A DNA stretch of 64,000 nt, taken from contig OY726561.1 of assembly GCA_963383645.1 (NCBI GenBank), forward strand, positions 135,833,404 to 135,897,403, in the 5' to 3' direction. This DNA is from Muscardinus avellanarius. Its lineage: Eukaryota; Chordata; Mammalia; Rodentia; Gliridae. Every line of letters starts with the position of its first letter. Within the stretch, counting starts at the first letter, position 1. This document shows, piece after piece, positions 43,744-55,971 of this stretch. The translations under genes and the position numbers were made by a program. The notes under the pieces were generated by a model. It did no database searches and was not told the DNA's origin. It was given only the letters and a program-made list of their open reading frames with translations.

Positions 43744-44000
43744 GTCAGGCACAGCAGTGGTGCACACTTGTAATCCCAGACTTAGGGGACTGAGACAAGA
43801 GGATCACAGTTCACAGCCAGCCTCAGCCACTTAGTGAGGCCCTCCACAACTTAGTGAGACACTGATTCATAATAAAGAATAAAGAACAGGGCTAGAGGTG
43901 TAGAAGGAGGTAGAATGCCCCTGGGCTTCATCCCCAGTACCACAAAAGAAGAAGGAGGAGGAGGATGAGGAGGAGGAGGAGGAAGATGAGGAGGAGGGCA
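43744..44000 (+). repeat. B1-dID SINE with GGA/GAT tail
   Basis: SINE body to about 43948, then GAAGAAGGAGGAGGAGGAT repeats to about 44000. Confidence 0.88.
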
Positions 44001-45024
44001 AGAAGCTTCCTGTCTCCAACAGACACCCGTGTGGCTGCTCTTGCTACAATTAATTGAAGGGCCTGGGAAATGGATTAGAGGAAGAGCAAGAGGAAAGAGG
44101 CAGAGGGGAAGGGAGGGATTCAAGCTGGAATCTCAGTCCAGTTGAAATCAAAGTGCCTGTGCACGTGAGTGTTTGACCGATGGTCCGAGTTTGCCTGAGG
44201 TTTTCAAACCCAGACCTTTCTAGTCACAGAACTGCTAACCTGTACATATTTTATAAATAAAAAAAAACTGGCAGGATTCTTCCTCTCACCTTCTATAACT
44301 TAAAGTGCTTATTATGGTAATGTGAATAATATTCATTAATTTTGCATGTAAATCACTATTTGCAGGTGGGTACGAGATATTTTTACAGCACAATTTAGTT
44401 AAGTCTACCTTATTATTTAAACCTGGTATAGGAGGAACTATGGCAATAAAAACTCACAATGTGGAATCTAGAAAGGTAAATTAGATAAATAATCTTGATT
44501 TATCAAGGCTGTACAGGCTGCAAAATCCTTTCTATGCTTGAAAGCAGTTAAAACAAATATTATGCATTCCATTGGTGAGGCATCTAACTCAAAATATTGA
44601 CGACTGACTGTATACTTATTAAAAAGCAATTAAGTATTCTGATCTCTCATGCTGAATGTAATGCCAATATGTTTTCTACCTTGTTTTTATTGTTAACATT
44701 GTTATTGTTGTTCTGACACCAAGCATGTTAATTTAAAAAAAAAAAACAGACGGTTCTAGAAAAAGAGGGACAGCTGGTCACCCTGAGTGTGCGTGTGTGG
44801 ATTTTAAGGGGTGCTACTGGGCTAGATATCCTCGCCCGGTGTTGCTCAAGGTACCATCCAAGAGCCCCTGGAGGCCCCCAATCCCCTTTCAAGGGGCTTG
44901 TAAAATAAGCCTCTTTTTCTGATAAGCTCAATTAGTTGCCTATATCACTCTCTTTTCTTTCACTGGGATTCAAAGGAGTTCTCCAGAGGTTACATGACGT
45001 ATGATATTGCAACAGATTGGCTGC
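44001..45024. other. Unique sequence, AT-rich candidate conserved block 44270-44720
   Basis: 44270-44720 is AT-rich, non-repetitive and full of short TF-like words (CATTAATTTTGCATG, TTATTTAAACC, AAGCAATTAAG). It may be a conserved enhancer; no gene is seen. Confidence 0.3.
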
Positions 45025-45037
45025 AAAGGCTCATATA

Positions 45038-45221
45038 AGCTGGGCATGGTACTTGGAAGGCTAAGACAGGAGGATCGCAGGTTCATGGAAGCCTCAGCAG
45101 CTTATTGAGGCCCTCAGCAACTTAGTGAGAACCTGTTTTTAAATAAAAAATGAAACAGGGCTGGGGGTGTAGATCAGAGGTAGAATGCCCCTGGGTTCCA
45201 TCCCTAGAACAACAACCATAA
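45038..45221 (+). repeat. B1-dID SINE with 5' internal deletion
   Basis: Lacks about 25 bp after the first ten bases (GCTGGGCATGG joins directly to ACTTGG). Target duplication AAAGGCTCATATA / AAAAGCTCATAAA (45025-45037 and 45222-45234). Confidence 0.88.
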
Positions 45222-45242
45222 AAAAGCTCATAAACCTCATGA

Positions 45243-45475
45243 ATAGTGTTTCAGTGAATATTCTCATACACCATTTTATGTGGACTTAAGCTTTTCATTT
45301 CTTTTCAGTGAATACATAGAAGTGGGGCTTCTGGATCATATGGTAAATTTATGTTCAACTTTTTGAGAAACTACCAATTTTTTTCCCCAAAGTAGCCATA
45401 TCATTTTACATACCCATCAGGAATGGGTGAGGATTCCAGGAGTCCCACACCATGCCAATATTTATTATTGTCTGT
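45243..45475 (-). mobile_element. L1 ORF2 C-terminal fragment (antisense)
   Basis: GTGAATACATAGAAGTGGGGCTTCTGGATCATATGG and CCAAAGTAGCCATATCATTTTAC are the antisense of the ORF2 terminus (GNPNTLLVGM-type region). Old and diverged. Confidence 0.75.
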
Positions 45476-45670
45476 TTTTTTTTTATTTTAGCCATTAATT
45501 TTGAGCCCAATAACACAAGGACAGGCCATAGCCGTGGCAACCCATCATGAGGGCAGTGCACCAAAGAGCCTGCTCTTCCCCGCTCTGCTTCCTGGATTCA
45601 GCTTTCTGAAGCCAGTCTTTGTTGGAGTCTACAGATGATCCCCACATCCTGCCAATAAAATGGCTCTTTA

Positions 45671-45885
45671 ATTTTCTTTTTGTGTGTAGTACTGGAGGTG
45701 GAACCCAGGGGCTTTCTACTTCCGGGCTTACACTCCCAGACCTATTTTATACTTTATTTGGAAACAGGGTCTCACTAAGTTGCTGAGAGCCTCACTCAGT
45801 AGCTGTGGCTGGCTTCGAACCTGTGCGATCGTCCTATCTCAGCCTCCCAAGCGCGGGGATTACAAGCGCGCGCCACCACGCCCAG
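45671..45885 (-). repeat. B1-dID SINE, 'GGTCTG' variant
   Basis: The minus-strand copy contains CACTCCCAGACCTATTTTAT and CGAACCTGTGCGATCG, and ends CCACCACGCCCAG. GCTCTTTAAAATTTTA on the right resembles GCTCTTTAATTTTC on the left (target duplication). Confidence 0.9.
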
Positions 45886-46599
45886 CTCTTTAAAATTTTA
45901 AGTTAGATAAAGTTAGAGAGAAGTGGTCTTCTGTCACTTGCAACAGGAAGCAGTTGAATGGCACACTACCCTCAGACCCCACTACTGACCCCGGAGGGAG
46001 CCTCCGGTCTGATCTGGGCTTAGATGAGCTGAGCAGCCACCCCAGGGGATCAGGATTTATTCTTAAGTGAGACAAGCATTGGGGGGACCTCCTCCAACAA
46101 TAAGTAGAACGGGGCTCTTCCCAGATCCTCAGGCACCGGGGTAACAAGCAGGAAATGAGTCGGGGCTGCAGCTCACTCTCCACACCTGCTGTGGTCTGAG
46201 TCAAGTCAAAGCTAGAGTTTCTCCACACGTTTTCCAGAGAATCACATAAAGCGGCGAGAGGTGCTAGTAGCCCTGGAGAAATCTCATGAAGATGGAGGCA
46301 TGCCTGCTGAGAATCAGAAAATGCGTGGCCTGATGCATCCCAAGAATCTCCCCACGGCACATTTTTTCTGGGGATCAGAGCAGCTCGATGAAAACACAGA
46401 GCTCTGTGTGAGCCGGAGTGCGTCGATCGGCCTCTCTGAGCTCTAGCCTGCAAGACTGTTAAGAAGCTTGGAGAAGAGGAGATGGTTGGTGCTTTTCCCA
46501 ACAGGGTCTCTCTGCTAAAGTTTACTGAAGGGAAGCAAATGCTCCTCCCCCGGTCACTGGGAGAGGCGCGTCAGCATCCTGGTCCATAAGCGAACTTTG
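45886..46599. other. Unique sequence, ORF unrecognised
   Basis: A 203-codon ORF (45890-46501, -) begins in unique sequence and has no recognisable domain. I treat it as chance. Confidence 0.35.
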
Positions 46600-46705
46600 G
46601 TGCAAGACACATTTAGCTCAAGTCAGGCTATGCTTGCTGTGTGCGTTCAGGCAAGTTCTCCCCTCTCTTTTAATCAGTTTCTCCATCTAATACAGTGCCT
46701 GGGCT
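46600..46705 (+). repeat. MIR remnant
   Basis: Words GTTCAGGCAAGTTCTCCCC, AATCAGTTTCTCCATCT and AATACAGTGCCTGG correspond to the MIR core and 3' half. Confidence 0.5.
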
Positions 46706-47403
46706 ACCGCTTCACTCTGTGTGTGTGAAGCTCAGGAGAGGCCATGAGCAGAGAACCCACTGGCCCTTCCTGGCTCCTAAGGCCCTCTCCTCAGCATTTG
46801 CTGGTTTTGTAGCTGCTGCTATTGGCGTTTTTCTGCCCTTTGTCTGGGTTGGGAGGTGTCCCTCTTACCACTGCTGATGGAGAACTGGCTTAGGAAGAGT
46901 CATGCCTAGGTCTGGTGTGGACGGCTGGGAGCCAGAATGAGATAAGGGACTCTAGGAGGCTCAGGAAGCCCCCTCTTCGCCTGCCAGGCCTCTGGCCACC
47001 GGCCCAGGCTAGAAGGCCCTTGGCTGGCCAGCACCTCAGTCTGCCAAGCGGGTGCTGACCCCAGCCCGGCTCAGCCTGCCTGATCTCCTGGGCTCTCCAG
47101 CCCTCCGGCCCAGAACAACAGGTGTGTGTGCTCAGTAACTCAAGCCTTCTGAAGGCTGGGGAAATTGAGAGAGGACAGACAACTCTTTCTTCAAACAACC
47201 ACAAGGCCAATAAACAACTTTCCAGGGAGGCTATGGCCAGCTCTGAGCTCTGCAGAGCTGGCTGGCCACTTGGGGGCTATCCAGGACCTTTGCTTTTTAT
47301 AGCGCCACCACTGCCATTTATTGAATACCCGTGTGTGCCGAGCACCGAGCCAGGCTCTCTCTCTCTGCTCTTTCTCTCCTCAGCCCCATGAGCAGACTGG
47401 GAG
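46706..47403. other. Unique sequence, MIR-like end
   Basis: Mostly unique. GCCATTTATTGAATACCCGTG at about 47312 suggests a short antisense MIR piece. Confidence 0.35.
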
Positions 47404-47665
47404 TGCAAAGCACAGGCCCTGGAGTCAGATGGGCCGGGGCTAGACCTGGCCCTGCCACACACAGTCATGTGACCTCGAGCGAGTCGGCAAACCTACAGTT
47501 TTGAGAAACAGAAGAGGAGATGCAGCTAACATTGGCAGCCCAGAGCTTGGCACACGCTCACCTCTCAGGACGTGACAGCCACATTTATCATCAGAGCAAT
47601 GTTCACATTTTACTCACGAGGACACTGGAGCCCAATTGGCCAAAACCTGAAGCAGACCTGACAAG
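47404..47665. repeat. MIR pair (sense then antisense)
   Basis: 47404-47520 reads as sense MIR (CCCTGGAGTCAGATGGG, CCTGCCACACACAG, TGTGACCTCGAGCGAGTC). 47590-47660 reads as antisense MIR (TTCACATTTTACTCACGAGGACACTGGAGCCC). Confidence 0.6.
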
Positions 47666-49425
47666 CTAATGTTCCCGTCCCCTATGTACACAATCCCATC
47701 ACATCCTGCTCCTTCCCCTGCTTGTAACCCCACTGCGGGAGAGAGTGGAGAGGGGAAAACCGCTGACTTCCAGGGTCCAGCCAGAAAGAGGTCAAAAGCG
47801 CCGGCCAAGACCTAGGCTGGCATCATCTACCACCCAAGCTCTTCTCTACCCCCACCCCCAAACCAGAGCATTCTCCAGAAAGGGCCAGATGGGTGCCTAA
47901 AGGAAAAACCTCAAGTTATCTTATTCTGATCACAAACTATAGTTGATATACACAGAGTCACAGACCACATGCCTATGCCCAGACTCTGAAACAAAGAACA
48001 AAGGATAAAAATAGATGTGAATCCTCATACAAGGGGTGGGATGAGCACTCCAGAGAGAAGCCTTCCGCAGCTCACAGGATGTGCCCAAAGCTCCCCATGG
48101 GGGCTGAATGACCACAGTTCCCCAAACGAAGCCTTAATTATTTTGATGTTTCCTGCATCTCTGCATAGGTTAGGTTGTTATAAATGTACTTAATAAATGT
48201 TTGGCATGAGGTTATGTATTTTCTTCATTCAAACAAGCATTCACATGACATTTAGGGTACAGGATTAATTCATAAAGGTCTATTTAGGCATAATATGTCA
48301 GCAATACTGTCTTTTAATGAAAAACATTTGCATGAAGACACCGAGTAAACACAGCACAAGGTCTACCTGGTGTCTGACCCTTCGTTCCTCCACCCAGACC
48401 ATCAGATAAGTACATCTCTTGCCAGTATTGGGTTCAGGGACCTCATCAGCACCTGACATCCCTCTAGCAGCTGTCAGGGTCTAGGGAGGTAACTGATACC
48501 TAAGTTGGTCCAGCTGGACTGAAGGAACAGCCTCTCGTCCTGTGGGTGAAAGGCAGGCTCCTTGCTCGCTTGCTAAATACAAACACAAAGGCATGTTGTC
48601 TCAGTTGCTGCTGGAGGCCATTAAGAGCACAGCTGAGGTCTGAGTGAGGACAGAGCCACCACAGATGAGCACAGAGCCAGGAAGATGGCAGGGAAGCCAA
48701 GCCTGTCTTCCCTATGCCAGGCACAGCTGCACCCAGCCCTGCCTCCGGGACGTCCTGTTCCTTGGGATGGGAAGTTCTTTTGTTAAACTAGAAGTAGTTT
48801 TCTATTATCTGGAGAGGAAAGCATCTTTGTGCTGGAAGGAGACGATTGGAAAGGAAGGCAACCTCTTAAGATAACTAGACAAAAGTTGAAGGCAAGGAAT
48901 TCACAAAAGAACCTGTGCTGAAGCAATACAGACATTTCCCCACATGGAACCATTTGACCAGAGAATCATGGGAATCATGAAAAGGAGGACTAGATTTGGG
49001 ACCTATCTCCCCAGAAGAAAGAAGGACGGTCAGAACAGAGAATTCCCTGCAGCTGGAACCGCACTCAGGACAGCTTGGTCCCCCATTATTCAGGGAAGAG
49101 GAAGAATGGAAGTAGAGGCAATACAATGAGCCACAGGGGAGAAGGCCCTGAGGGGACCTGCAATCAGCTCTCCATGGTCACAGCCAGCTCAGGAGCTCAT
49201 GGCCTCCTAGGATGGGCACACACATCTATGATCTCCAAACAATATCGAACCTAAAGCTCTCGTCAGCAGCTTGTTCATCTGCCAGGTGCTTCTCTCCAGC
49301 CCCTGACATACACAGGAGAGATCTTTTTACTTTCTCCCAAGCCAACAGATGTTCTCAGGTCTTCTCATGACCTCAGTCAACACTACATCTCGGCTTCCGT
49401 CGGCATTCTCACTGGCAAAATCCAA
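47666..49425. other. Unique sequence, candidate conserved block 48120-48350
   Basis: 48120-48350 is AT-rich and non-repetitive, with CCTTAATTATTTTGATG, GGATTAATTCATAAAGG and an octamer-like ATTTGCAT. The rest is unique without exons I recognise. Confidence 0.3.
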
Positions 49426-49431
49426 AACAAC

Positions 49432-49807
49432 TGACCACCACACCTTAGAAGAAGAAAGATTTATTTTGCTCACAGTTCTGGAGATTCCAGGGGTTCAGTC
49501 CACGTTAGGCCAGGTTACATCAGTGGAGCTCAGGGCATGTTGACAGGAAGGAGAGAGAGCGTGCGCACATAAGGGTTCTGCTCTCACATCACAGAGGCTG
49601 GAAGCAAGACAGAACAAGGGGATTCAGGGACATAAGCACAGTGTCCAAGGCCACACCCCCAGTGACCCACCTCCTCCAACCACACCTCACTTATTTAGGT
49701 CACCATCCAATAAATCCCACTAATGAGATTACAACCCTCAAGATTTCATTATGTCAACTCTGAACATCAATACAAGAGTTCTTTCAGGGGATATTCTATA
49801 TCTAACA
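49432..49807 (-). repeat. MaLR-type LTR
   Basis: Antisense LTR pattern: AGATTTATTTTGCTCACAGTTCTGGAGATTCC, CACAGAGGCTGGAAGCAAGAC, CAGTGACCCACCTCCTCC and AATCCCACTAATGAGATTAC. About 375 bp, solo. Ends inferred from TG/CA. Confidence 0.7.
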
Positions 49808-51024
49808 GTAATAATTTTCATCTATACAAAAGCCCAATGAAAGGGAAAGCATCTTAGAACGATATGCTCTCATGGAAGCTTATAGGACACATCTGTTATT
49901 TCACCTACTATGCGTCCACTTCTGTATCTATTAGCAACACCCCATTTTACCCTGAGTTTGCAGACGGTTTGACAGACCACTTCAAACCCATGAGTGGGCA
50001 TGCAGCTGAGGTCTAACCAACGAGAATACCGCCTCTTCCTGCTCACAGCAACTGCAAGTGTGGATAGATGACTCCCCCAAAAGAGCCTATCAAAACTAAT
50101 AAGACAGAACAGGTGACAGGAAGGGGTGAGGTGGGTTCTTTATCTGCTATACCTATAAAGATGGATGCCTTTAGGCAGCTCTGGAGCCATTCTAGTAACT
50201 TATGAGAAGACACTGCCCGAAAATAAAACAAACATGGAAAGATAAAGGCAGAGCGAGGGACAGGTTAAGTACAGATTGCATCAGTTGAGTCCCGAGTCTG
50301 GATCCTGCATTCTATACCTTTCACTTAGATGAGCAAATGACATATATCGTTATATCATTGGGGCTTAACTGCTAGACTTGGTTTCTCTGTCACTTGTACC
50401 TGATGGAGTTTAGGTTGATAACAATTCTCAACCGGAGAAAGAATGGATATTTCTTCTCTCTTATTATTTAACATTTGGCCCTCTATAAAAGACCTAAGCT
50501 ATTCCTAATTGAACAGGTTATATAAAATGAAGGTGCTGGACTTGATCTCCTAGGTCCCTTCCAGTTCTGAAATTGTATACTTCTATGAAGAGTCTTTTAG
50601 CAACCTTCATGCTCGGAAAATGAGATACAAAACTGTTTTCTTCAAGATTATGGATTCAAAACATTAAAATATAGTTTAATCACATGTCAAATGATAAAAG
50701 TATATAAGGGCTCTTTGTTTTAGCAAGGCACCTAACCACACTCAAGGTGAAGATATATTATCTGCTAATATCTGGTGCCTGAAAACATCCACTTCCCCCT
50801 TGCCTACTTCTAGCGAGCAATGCCCAGTGGTAGCTGTCGCTAGTCTATCATATACTCAATTACAAACTCTTTCAGAGGTGGGGAAACAGAACAGTTTACT
50901 AAACTTCACAGAGGTTTAGATGCAGGACTGTGAGTGCTTTCTTTTTAGAACCTAGGGCCCCTACTGAAAGCTCCTTAAATGACTGTCCACCCAGATATCA
51001 AGTTCTTGGGCATCACCAATGCAC
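49808..51024. other. Unique sequence
   Basis: CTGGACTTGATCTCCTAGGTCCCTTCCAG at about 50535 resembles an ancient mammalian repeat that I cannot name. Otherwise nothing recognised. Confidence 0.35.
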
Positions 51025-51165
51025 TGCTAAATCTCTGTGTACCCAGTTTCCTCATCTGCAAAATGAGGGCAATAACAGAACTTCTGCTGTGAGTACAGCA
51101 CTCAGAGCAGTGTGCAGCCTGGAGTAAGCACGATATGCGTGTCAGCTCTCATCTTCATCAGCAAT
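51025..51165 (+). repeat. MIR remnant
   Basis: CCCAGTTTCCTCATCTGCAAAATGAGGGCAATAA and GCAGCCTGGAGTAAGC are the MIR 3' half. Confidence 0.75.
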
Positions 51166-51816
51166 ATTTCTAACAGATGCCTCACGGCAGGCTGACGAGT
51201 TGGTTAAATAGGTGGATGGACAATGCATTGAAGCCTGAAGTGCCCAACAACATTTCCTACAATGTGGGTTATCAGTAAATACCCGCCAATAATGATGTTC
51301 CAGAGCTATGCAAGTAATATTTCAGAAAAGACAAATCTCACAGCCTCAGTTCTCTGTCTGCATTTCTGCCCACTTCCTAATCCTCAACAAATCCCCCTTT
51401 TGGAGAAAATTATTCTATTGGCTCTCAGGGCTGGTATGTCTCATTAATTTACAGTGTTTAGCAACTCAGTGTAAATTGATTCTTTCTGGTATCTAATGTG
51501 AATCCCCCCCCATACAACGGAAGACTCATCTCTCAATTACGTATGTTTCAGATAAAAGGTGCCCAAAATGGCCAGATGGCCCCGGGGTTCAATTCTCCAG
51601 GACCCTCAGAAATGGAAGTATTTGGGAACTGATTCTTCTGACCTGCCCTTAAGTGAAACCGATTGATGACTCCGTTAGACCACTTATCAGGTGTAATAGG
51701 AAATAGATCGGATCCAAGCTCCGGTCTATGGCACTGTTCAGAGAACTCCTTCCTAGAGAATTGCTCCAAAGATACCCTCCAGGCATTGCAAACGCTGCTC
51801 TCAGACTGCAGCACTA
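51166..51816. other. Unique sequence
   Basis: Nothing recognised. Confidence 0.35.

Positions 51817-51861
<45 letters not shown>
51817..51861 (+). repeat. (AC)n microsatellite
   Basis: About 22 AC units in unique sequence, not at a SINE tail. Confidence 0.95.
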
Positions 51862-51864
<3 letters not shown>

Positions 51865-51944
51865 GGAGGGGTGTGTGCAAATGCCTTGCAGAGAATATCA
51901 GAGCAGCCGAAGGGCCCAGCAGATGGCTACTTTTGCAAGATTTG

Positions 51945-52085
51945 CTTGCTAGCTGGTTGACGTTGGGCGAATGCTTATCTTCTTTGAGCCAGTTTCTGCA
52001 GATGAGAACGGGGTACCTCCTGAAGTCATCGTGAGAAGCAAATGAGCCCTGGCATGTAAAATGCCTGCCGCACCCACAGATCCTG
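51945..52085 (+). repeat. MIR remnant
   Basis: GCTGGTTGACGTTGGGCGAATGC, GAGCCAGTTTCTGCAGATGAGAACGGGG and GAGCCCTGGCATGTAAAATGCC match a sense MIR. Confidence 0.7.
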
Positions 52086-53580
52086 GCAACTGCGCTGTTT
52101 TGAGGGCCCTTCCCCGTCTTCCCCAGTATCTCTGTCCCAGGAGCCGGCACCAGCCCCAGATCTGATCACTCTCCCCTCCCCACCACCCCACAGCAATGAA
52201 AACAAAGACTTTTTTTGCTGAAATCCCTTTTGTCCAGAGTTCCCTGTCTCCAGCCAAATACTGCCCCTGATAAATACACAAATAGGCTCCAGATTAATAT
52301 CGTTCCCCAAATCAGGGCTTCCTGGCATTCTTGGGATCATCCCTATTTGAAAATCTAATAAAAGCTATGACCCTTAACCATGGAAAAAATGGCCACACAT
52401 TTGCATGTGACTTTCAGGGGCTCATAGACTTCATGGTGCCTCTCTGTGGGGTTCCTAGGGCCACTGGGACCCCGAAGTTGAGAGTCCCTGCCTTAGCTGA
52501 CCTCCAGTAGCTCCCAGCCTTCCCACCCGTCCTTGGCCCAGTGTCCCTGTAGAACACATGCTCATGGCTAATCTCGGGTGGTACAGGGTGACAGTTCCTC
52601 GTTTCACAGTTTACAAGGTCGCTACTCTCATCTGAACTGCCGCGGGATGTTAGTTTCATCCCCATTCCGCTCTCTTTCCACGGTGCCGGCCACCAAAAAC
52701 TGCTTTCTTGGCTGTGTCCTCAAAACTGGAGGCTCCTTCTGGGAAGTGGGCCGTGCGGAAACCCACCTCCTTCCTCATCTTCCCCATGCCTCTCCCCAGC
52801 CCTTGAGTCTCCTCCGGCTCTGCGGCCGCCCCTGCACGTCCCTAGGCGCCCGTCCCGAGCGCCACCTGTCCTGTGGCTTCACTAGCAAGTGCCACTGTTC
52901 TGTAAAGCTCCTCCAGGCTCAGCCACCAGGGCAGGAGGGAAGAATTAAGACACCAGAGTTGAAAGATACCGGGCTTCAAAGGCAAGCTCTAAAGAGACTT
53001 GAATGGCAGAAGGTTTTAAAGGCACTCGCTGAAGTCCTCGTAAAACTCCTGCCACCTCCTCTGTCAGCTGGCAGTTCCCGGCTCTTGTGGGTCTCTTTGA
53101 GCTCCCTCCTTACCCGGCACTCGCTCTGGGTCCTGCAGAGGAACCAAGGAGCCTTTGAACTCCAGCCTTTCAATGGAAAGAAACTGTGGGAGCCTGGGAC
53201 ACTCCCATCCTGACACCCATGTGTCCCATGATATTCCTAACTAGAACTCTCACGCCTCCCCCATCAGGGAATGATGGTATTTTAGAGTTGAAAGACACCT
53301 TAAAGTCATATGCTTTACTTGACACTGAGGAAACTAAGGCTTGGCAAAGTTGGCTCTTATCTCCAGTCTCTTTCTGGACACAAGTGGCCAAGCAGGACAT
53401 GGACAGTGTTGTGTAGAATCCTTGCCCCTTCCGGATGCCTTACAATTCACAGCCTCCTTGAAGGATGACTTCAATCTATGACTATATACCCTTCTCCCAG
53501 GGGTCACTGTTTCCGTGAATTTAACAGTTACAACTAATTTAACTCTTACAACTAAGGCTATTGAAAAACACAGAATGTAG
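52086..53580. other. Unique sequence, GC-rich, ORF unrecognised
   Basis: A 211-codon ORF (52578-53213, +) has no domain. An ancient repeat with GAGTTGAAAGACACCTTAAAG and CACTGAGGAAACTAAGGC lies at about 53283-53345. Confidence 0.35.
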
Positions 53581-53866
53581 GCCAGGTGTAGCAGCGTACA
53601 CCTGTGATCCCAATACTTGGGAGACTGAGACAGGAGGATCACAGGTTCCAGGCCAGCCTCAGCCAATTTAGCCAGATTCCCTCAGCCACTTAGGGAGACT
53701 CTGTTTCAAAATAAAAAATAAGATAGGGCTCTGGGTATAGCTTGAAGGTAGAATGAATACCTCTGGGTTAAATCTCCAGTATGAAAGACAAGAAAAGAAA
53801 AGAGGGAGGGAGGAAGGAAGGAAGTCATATGCCCCTGGGTACAATCCCCAGTACCACCAAAAGAAA
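53581..53866 (+). repeat. B1-dID SINE with GGAA tail and extra ID end
   Basis: SINE body to about 53780, tail (GGGA/GGAA)n, then an additional partial ID end (GCCCCTGGGTACAATCCCCAGTACC) at about 53831-53855. Confidence 0.85.
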
Positions 53867-54605
53867 ATTTTAAAAAGGAGATGGATCAAACTGGCTTACC
53901 CATTCGGACGCTCCTTAGTTTCTGAGTGACCACCGGCACACCAGAGAGCTGGGTTGGCTGCTGAGCCAAGAAGATGGAGCCTCAGAACACAAGGGACCAA
54001 TGATGCAGCCCCAGTCCGAGATGGAAAGGTCTGGAAATGCCCTGGAGAATCACTGGGGGCAGCCGCACTGGAAGCGCAAGGTGGCACCTGATACCCCACT
54101 CAGGAAGAGCCCACCTCCCCGCTGCTTCCTCCTCCTTCTGCTCTTAGTTCGATACGGGCCTCAATCCAGCCTATTGAACACTGCTGCCCGCACTCAAGGC
54201 GGGACTTCCCTCTCTATTTGCTGTTCCACACGCCAATCATCTCATCAACACACCCCAAAGTCTCATAATCCCAGGCGCCTCTTGGTCCAGTTTGGCATTC
54301 CAGATGAACCCTCACAGTGTAACCAGGCAGCGCTAGGAGCAGGGGGAAGCCCTCCCCAGGGGCCGGTGGCCTTCAGGGCCTGCACGGCCTCTGGGCTGCT
54401 ACTGAGCTTCCCAGGTGCAGGCCTGCGTCTGCCTCCCACCAGCTGAAAGAGATTCTACACTCTGTGGCCAGACAGTATTTAGACATTAAGCATTTGGCAA
54501 GCCTGGGTCCTAAGGAGCTGTGGAGGCCCTGGGCAGGTTTCTTACTATTGATGACATTCGGTTGTTTCTCTTCAATGAAGTGGAGCTGACCTGTCCGAAA
54601 CACTT
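53867..54605. other. Unique sequence
   Basis: A 148-codon ORF (54000-54446, +) is without recognisable domains. Confidence 0.35.
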
Positions 54606-54719
54606 CATAAGAAGTAGGGTAAGGGCTAATTGAGTGGTGTGTGCATGTATGCCTCTACCGTCTTTTACTCCAGATGTTGACTACAATGCACCAATAAAAA
54701 GAAAGAAAGAAAAAAGAAA
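54606..54719 (+). mobile_element. L1 3' UTR fragment (sense)
   Basis: GTAAGGGCTAATTGAGTGGTGTGTGCATGTATGCC and CTACAATGCACCAATAAAAAG form the L1 3' terminus, with an A/G tail. Confidence 0.8.
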
Positions 54720-54730
54720 TAGGGGAGATT

Positions 54731-54935
54731 GGCCGGCCCGTAATCCCGGTATTTGGGAGGCTGAGACAGAAGGATCTGAGGCAATTTAGTGAGACAATTT
54801 AGAGTCCAGCCTCGGCAATTTAGTGAGATTCTCAGACCCTTAGGGAGACCTTGTTTCAAAATAAAATAGGGCTAGGGGTGTATCTCAGAGGTAGAATGCC
54901 AGCAGGTTCAATTACCAATCCCCCTCCCAAAAAAA
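54731..54935 (+). repeat. B1-dID SINE, rearranged
   Basis: The 5' part is shortened (GGCCGGCCCGTAATCCC) and the CAATTTAGTGAGA segment is present three times. Confidence 0.85.
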
Positions 54936-55419
54936 GAGGAAAAGGAAAAGAAATGGGGAAGATGAAATAAAATAAAGAAAATGAATAGCAGTGTTATATG
55001 AATGGTTATTAAACCAAATGAATGAAGAATACTAAAATTTATGCTTAATTTTTCTTTTAAGTAGACTCTCATACACACAGAGAGAAAGAGAGAGGAGAGC
55101 GCGCGCATTTCCAAAAGCCGTGTTTCATAATAGCTCGTATCCAGTGCGCCCGTGTCACCAGCTCTCTTTGTGAATCTACGAAGCAGTTTGTGCAGAGCCG
55201 AGTGCGCTTGGAGGGCAATACTGTGTTCTGATAAGCGGCACATGCAAAGAGCCCGTTTACTACCGTGCTGGGAGCTCTGCAGAAGGACCTGCGCTGCAGC
55301 CTGAACAGGTGGGGAAGGCAACCGGCCACGAGCATCCCTGATGGATACATGAGCATAGACAGCCTCCGGCATGGGCAGAGCTGTGGATGCAGTTCAGGGT
55401 GGCAGGTTGAGGCCAGAAC
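54936..55419. other. Unique sequence
   Basis: Minus-strand ORFs of up to 154 codons overlap one another and have no domains. Confidence 0.35.
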
Positions 55420-55615
55420 CCTACAGCTGGTCTCAAATCCAGCTGCACAACTTTGGACAAGCTCCTTGGGCCTCTGTATCCTCAGTTGTAACATGGGTAC
55501 GATTGTGGTGGCCACTTGGTAAAGTGCCGCTGCGAGTTTTCCATGTGTTCACATGTGAAGAGGTCTTGGGAGGATGCCTGGCACGTCACAAGCAGCCTGG
55601 CGATGTCCACTCCTT
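55420..55615 (+). repeat. MIR
   Basis: Collinear with MIR: CCTACAGCTGGTCTCAAATCC, TTGGACAAGCTCCTTGGGCC, CTCAGTTGTAACATGGGTACG and GATGCCTGGCACGTCAC. Confidence 0.75.
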
Positions 55616-55895
55616 AAACGTGGACTGAGCAGCAAGACTCTGCGCTAGGCACCAGGAGGCACACAGCCCAGATATGAAGCCCATCTAAACAATGTCATGC
55701 GTAGTCTCACAAAGACAAGCCCAGAAAGCACTCGACCTGCTGTGATGGAGGTGAGGAGGGAGGGAAACTAGGGTGGAAGGTGTAGAAAAGCATCCCCCCA
55801 AGTACGTCACCTGGTCCAACCTTAAAGGAAGAGTAAGGGTGCGTTGGGAAGGAACATGTGTATGCACAGTCCCTGTGATGACCAACGAGCAGTCC

Positions 55896-55896
<1 letters not shown>
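55616..55896. other. Unique spacer
   Basis: Nothing recognised. Confidence 0.35.
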
Positions 55897-55935
<39 letters not shown>

Positions 55936-55971
55936 AAGAGAAGAGAAGAGAAGAGAAGAGAAGAGAAGAGA

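Noticed and set aside
45890..46501. 203-codon ORF on the minus strand
   Set aside because: No recognisable domain and no conservation evidence; the length can arise by chance in this composition.
52578..53213. 211-codon ORF on the plus strand
   Set aside because: Unique GC-rich DNA without motifs, near ancient repeats. Treated as chance.
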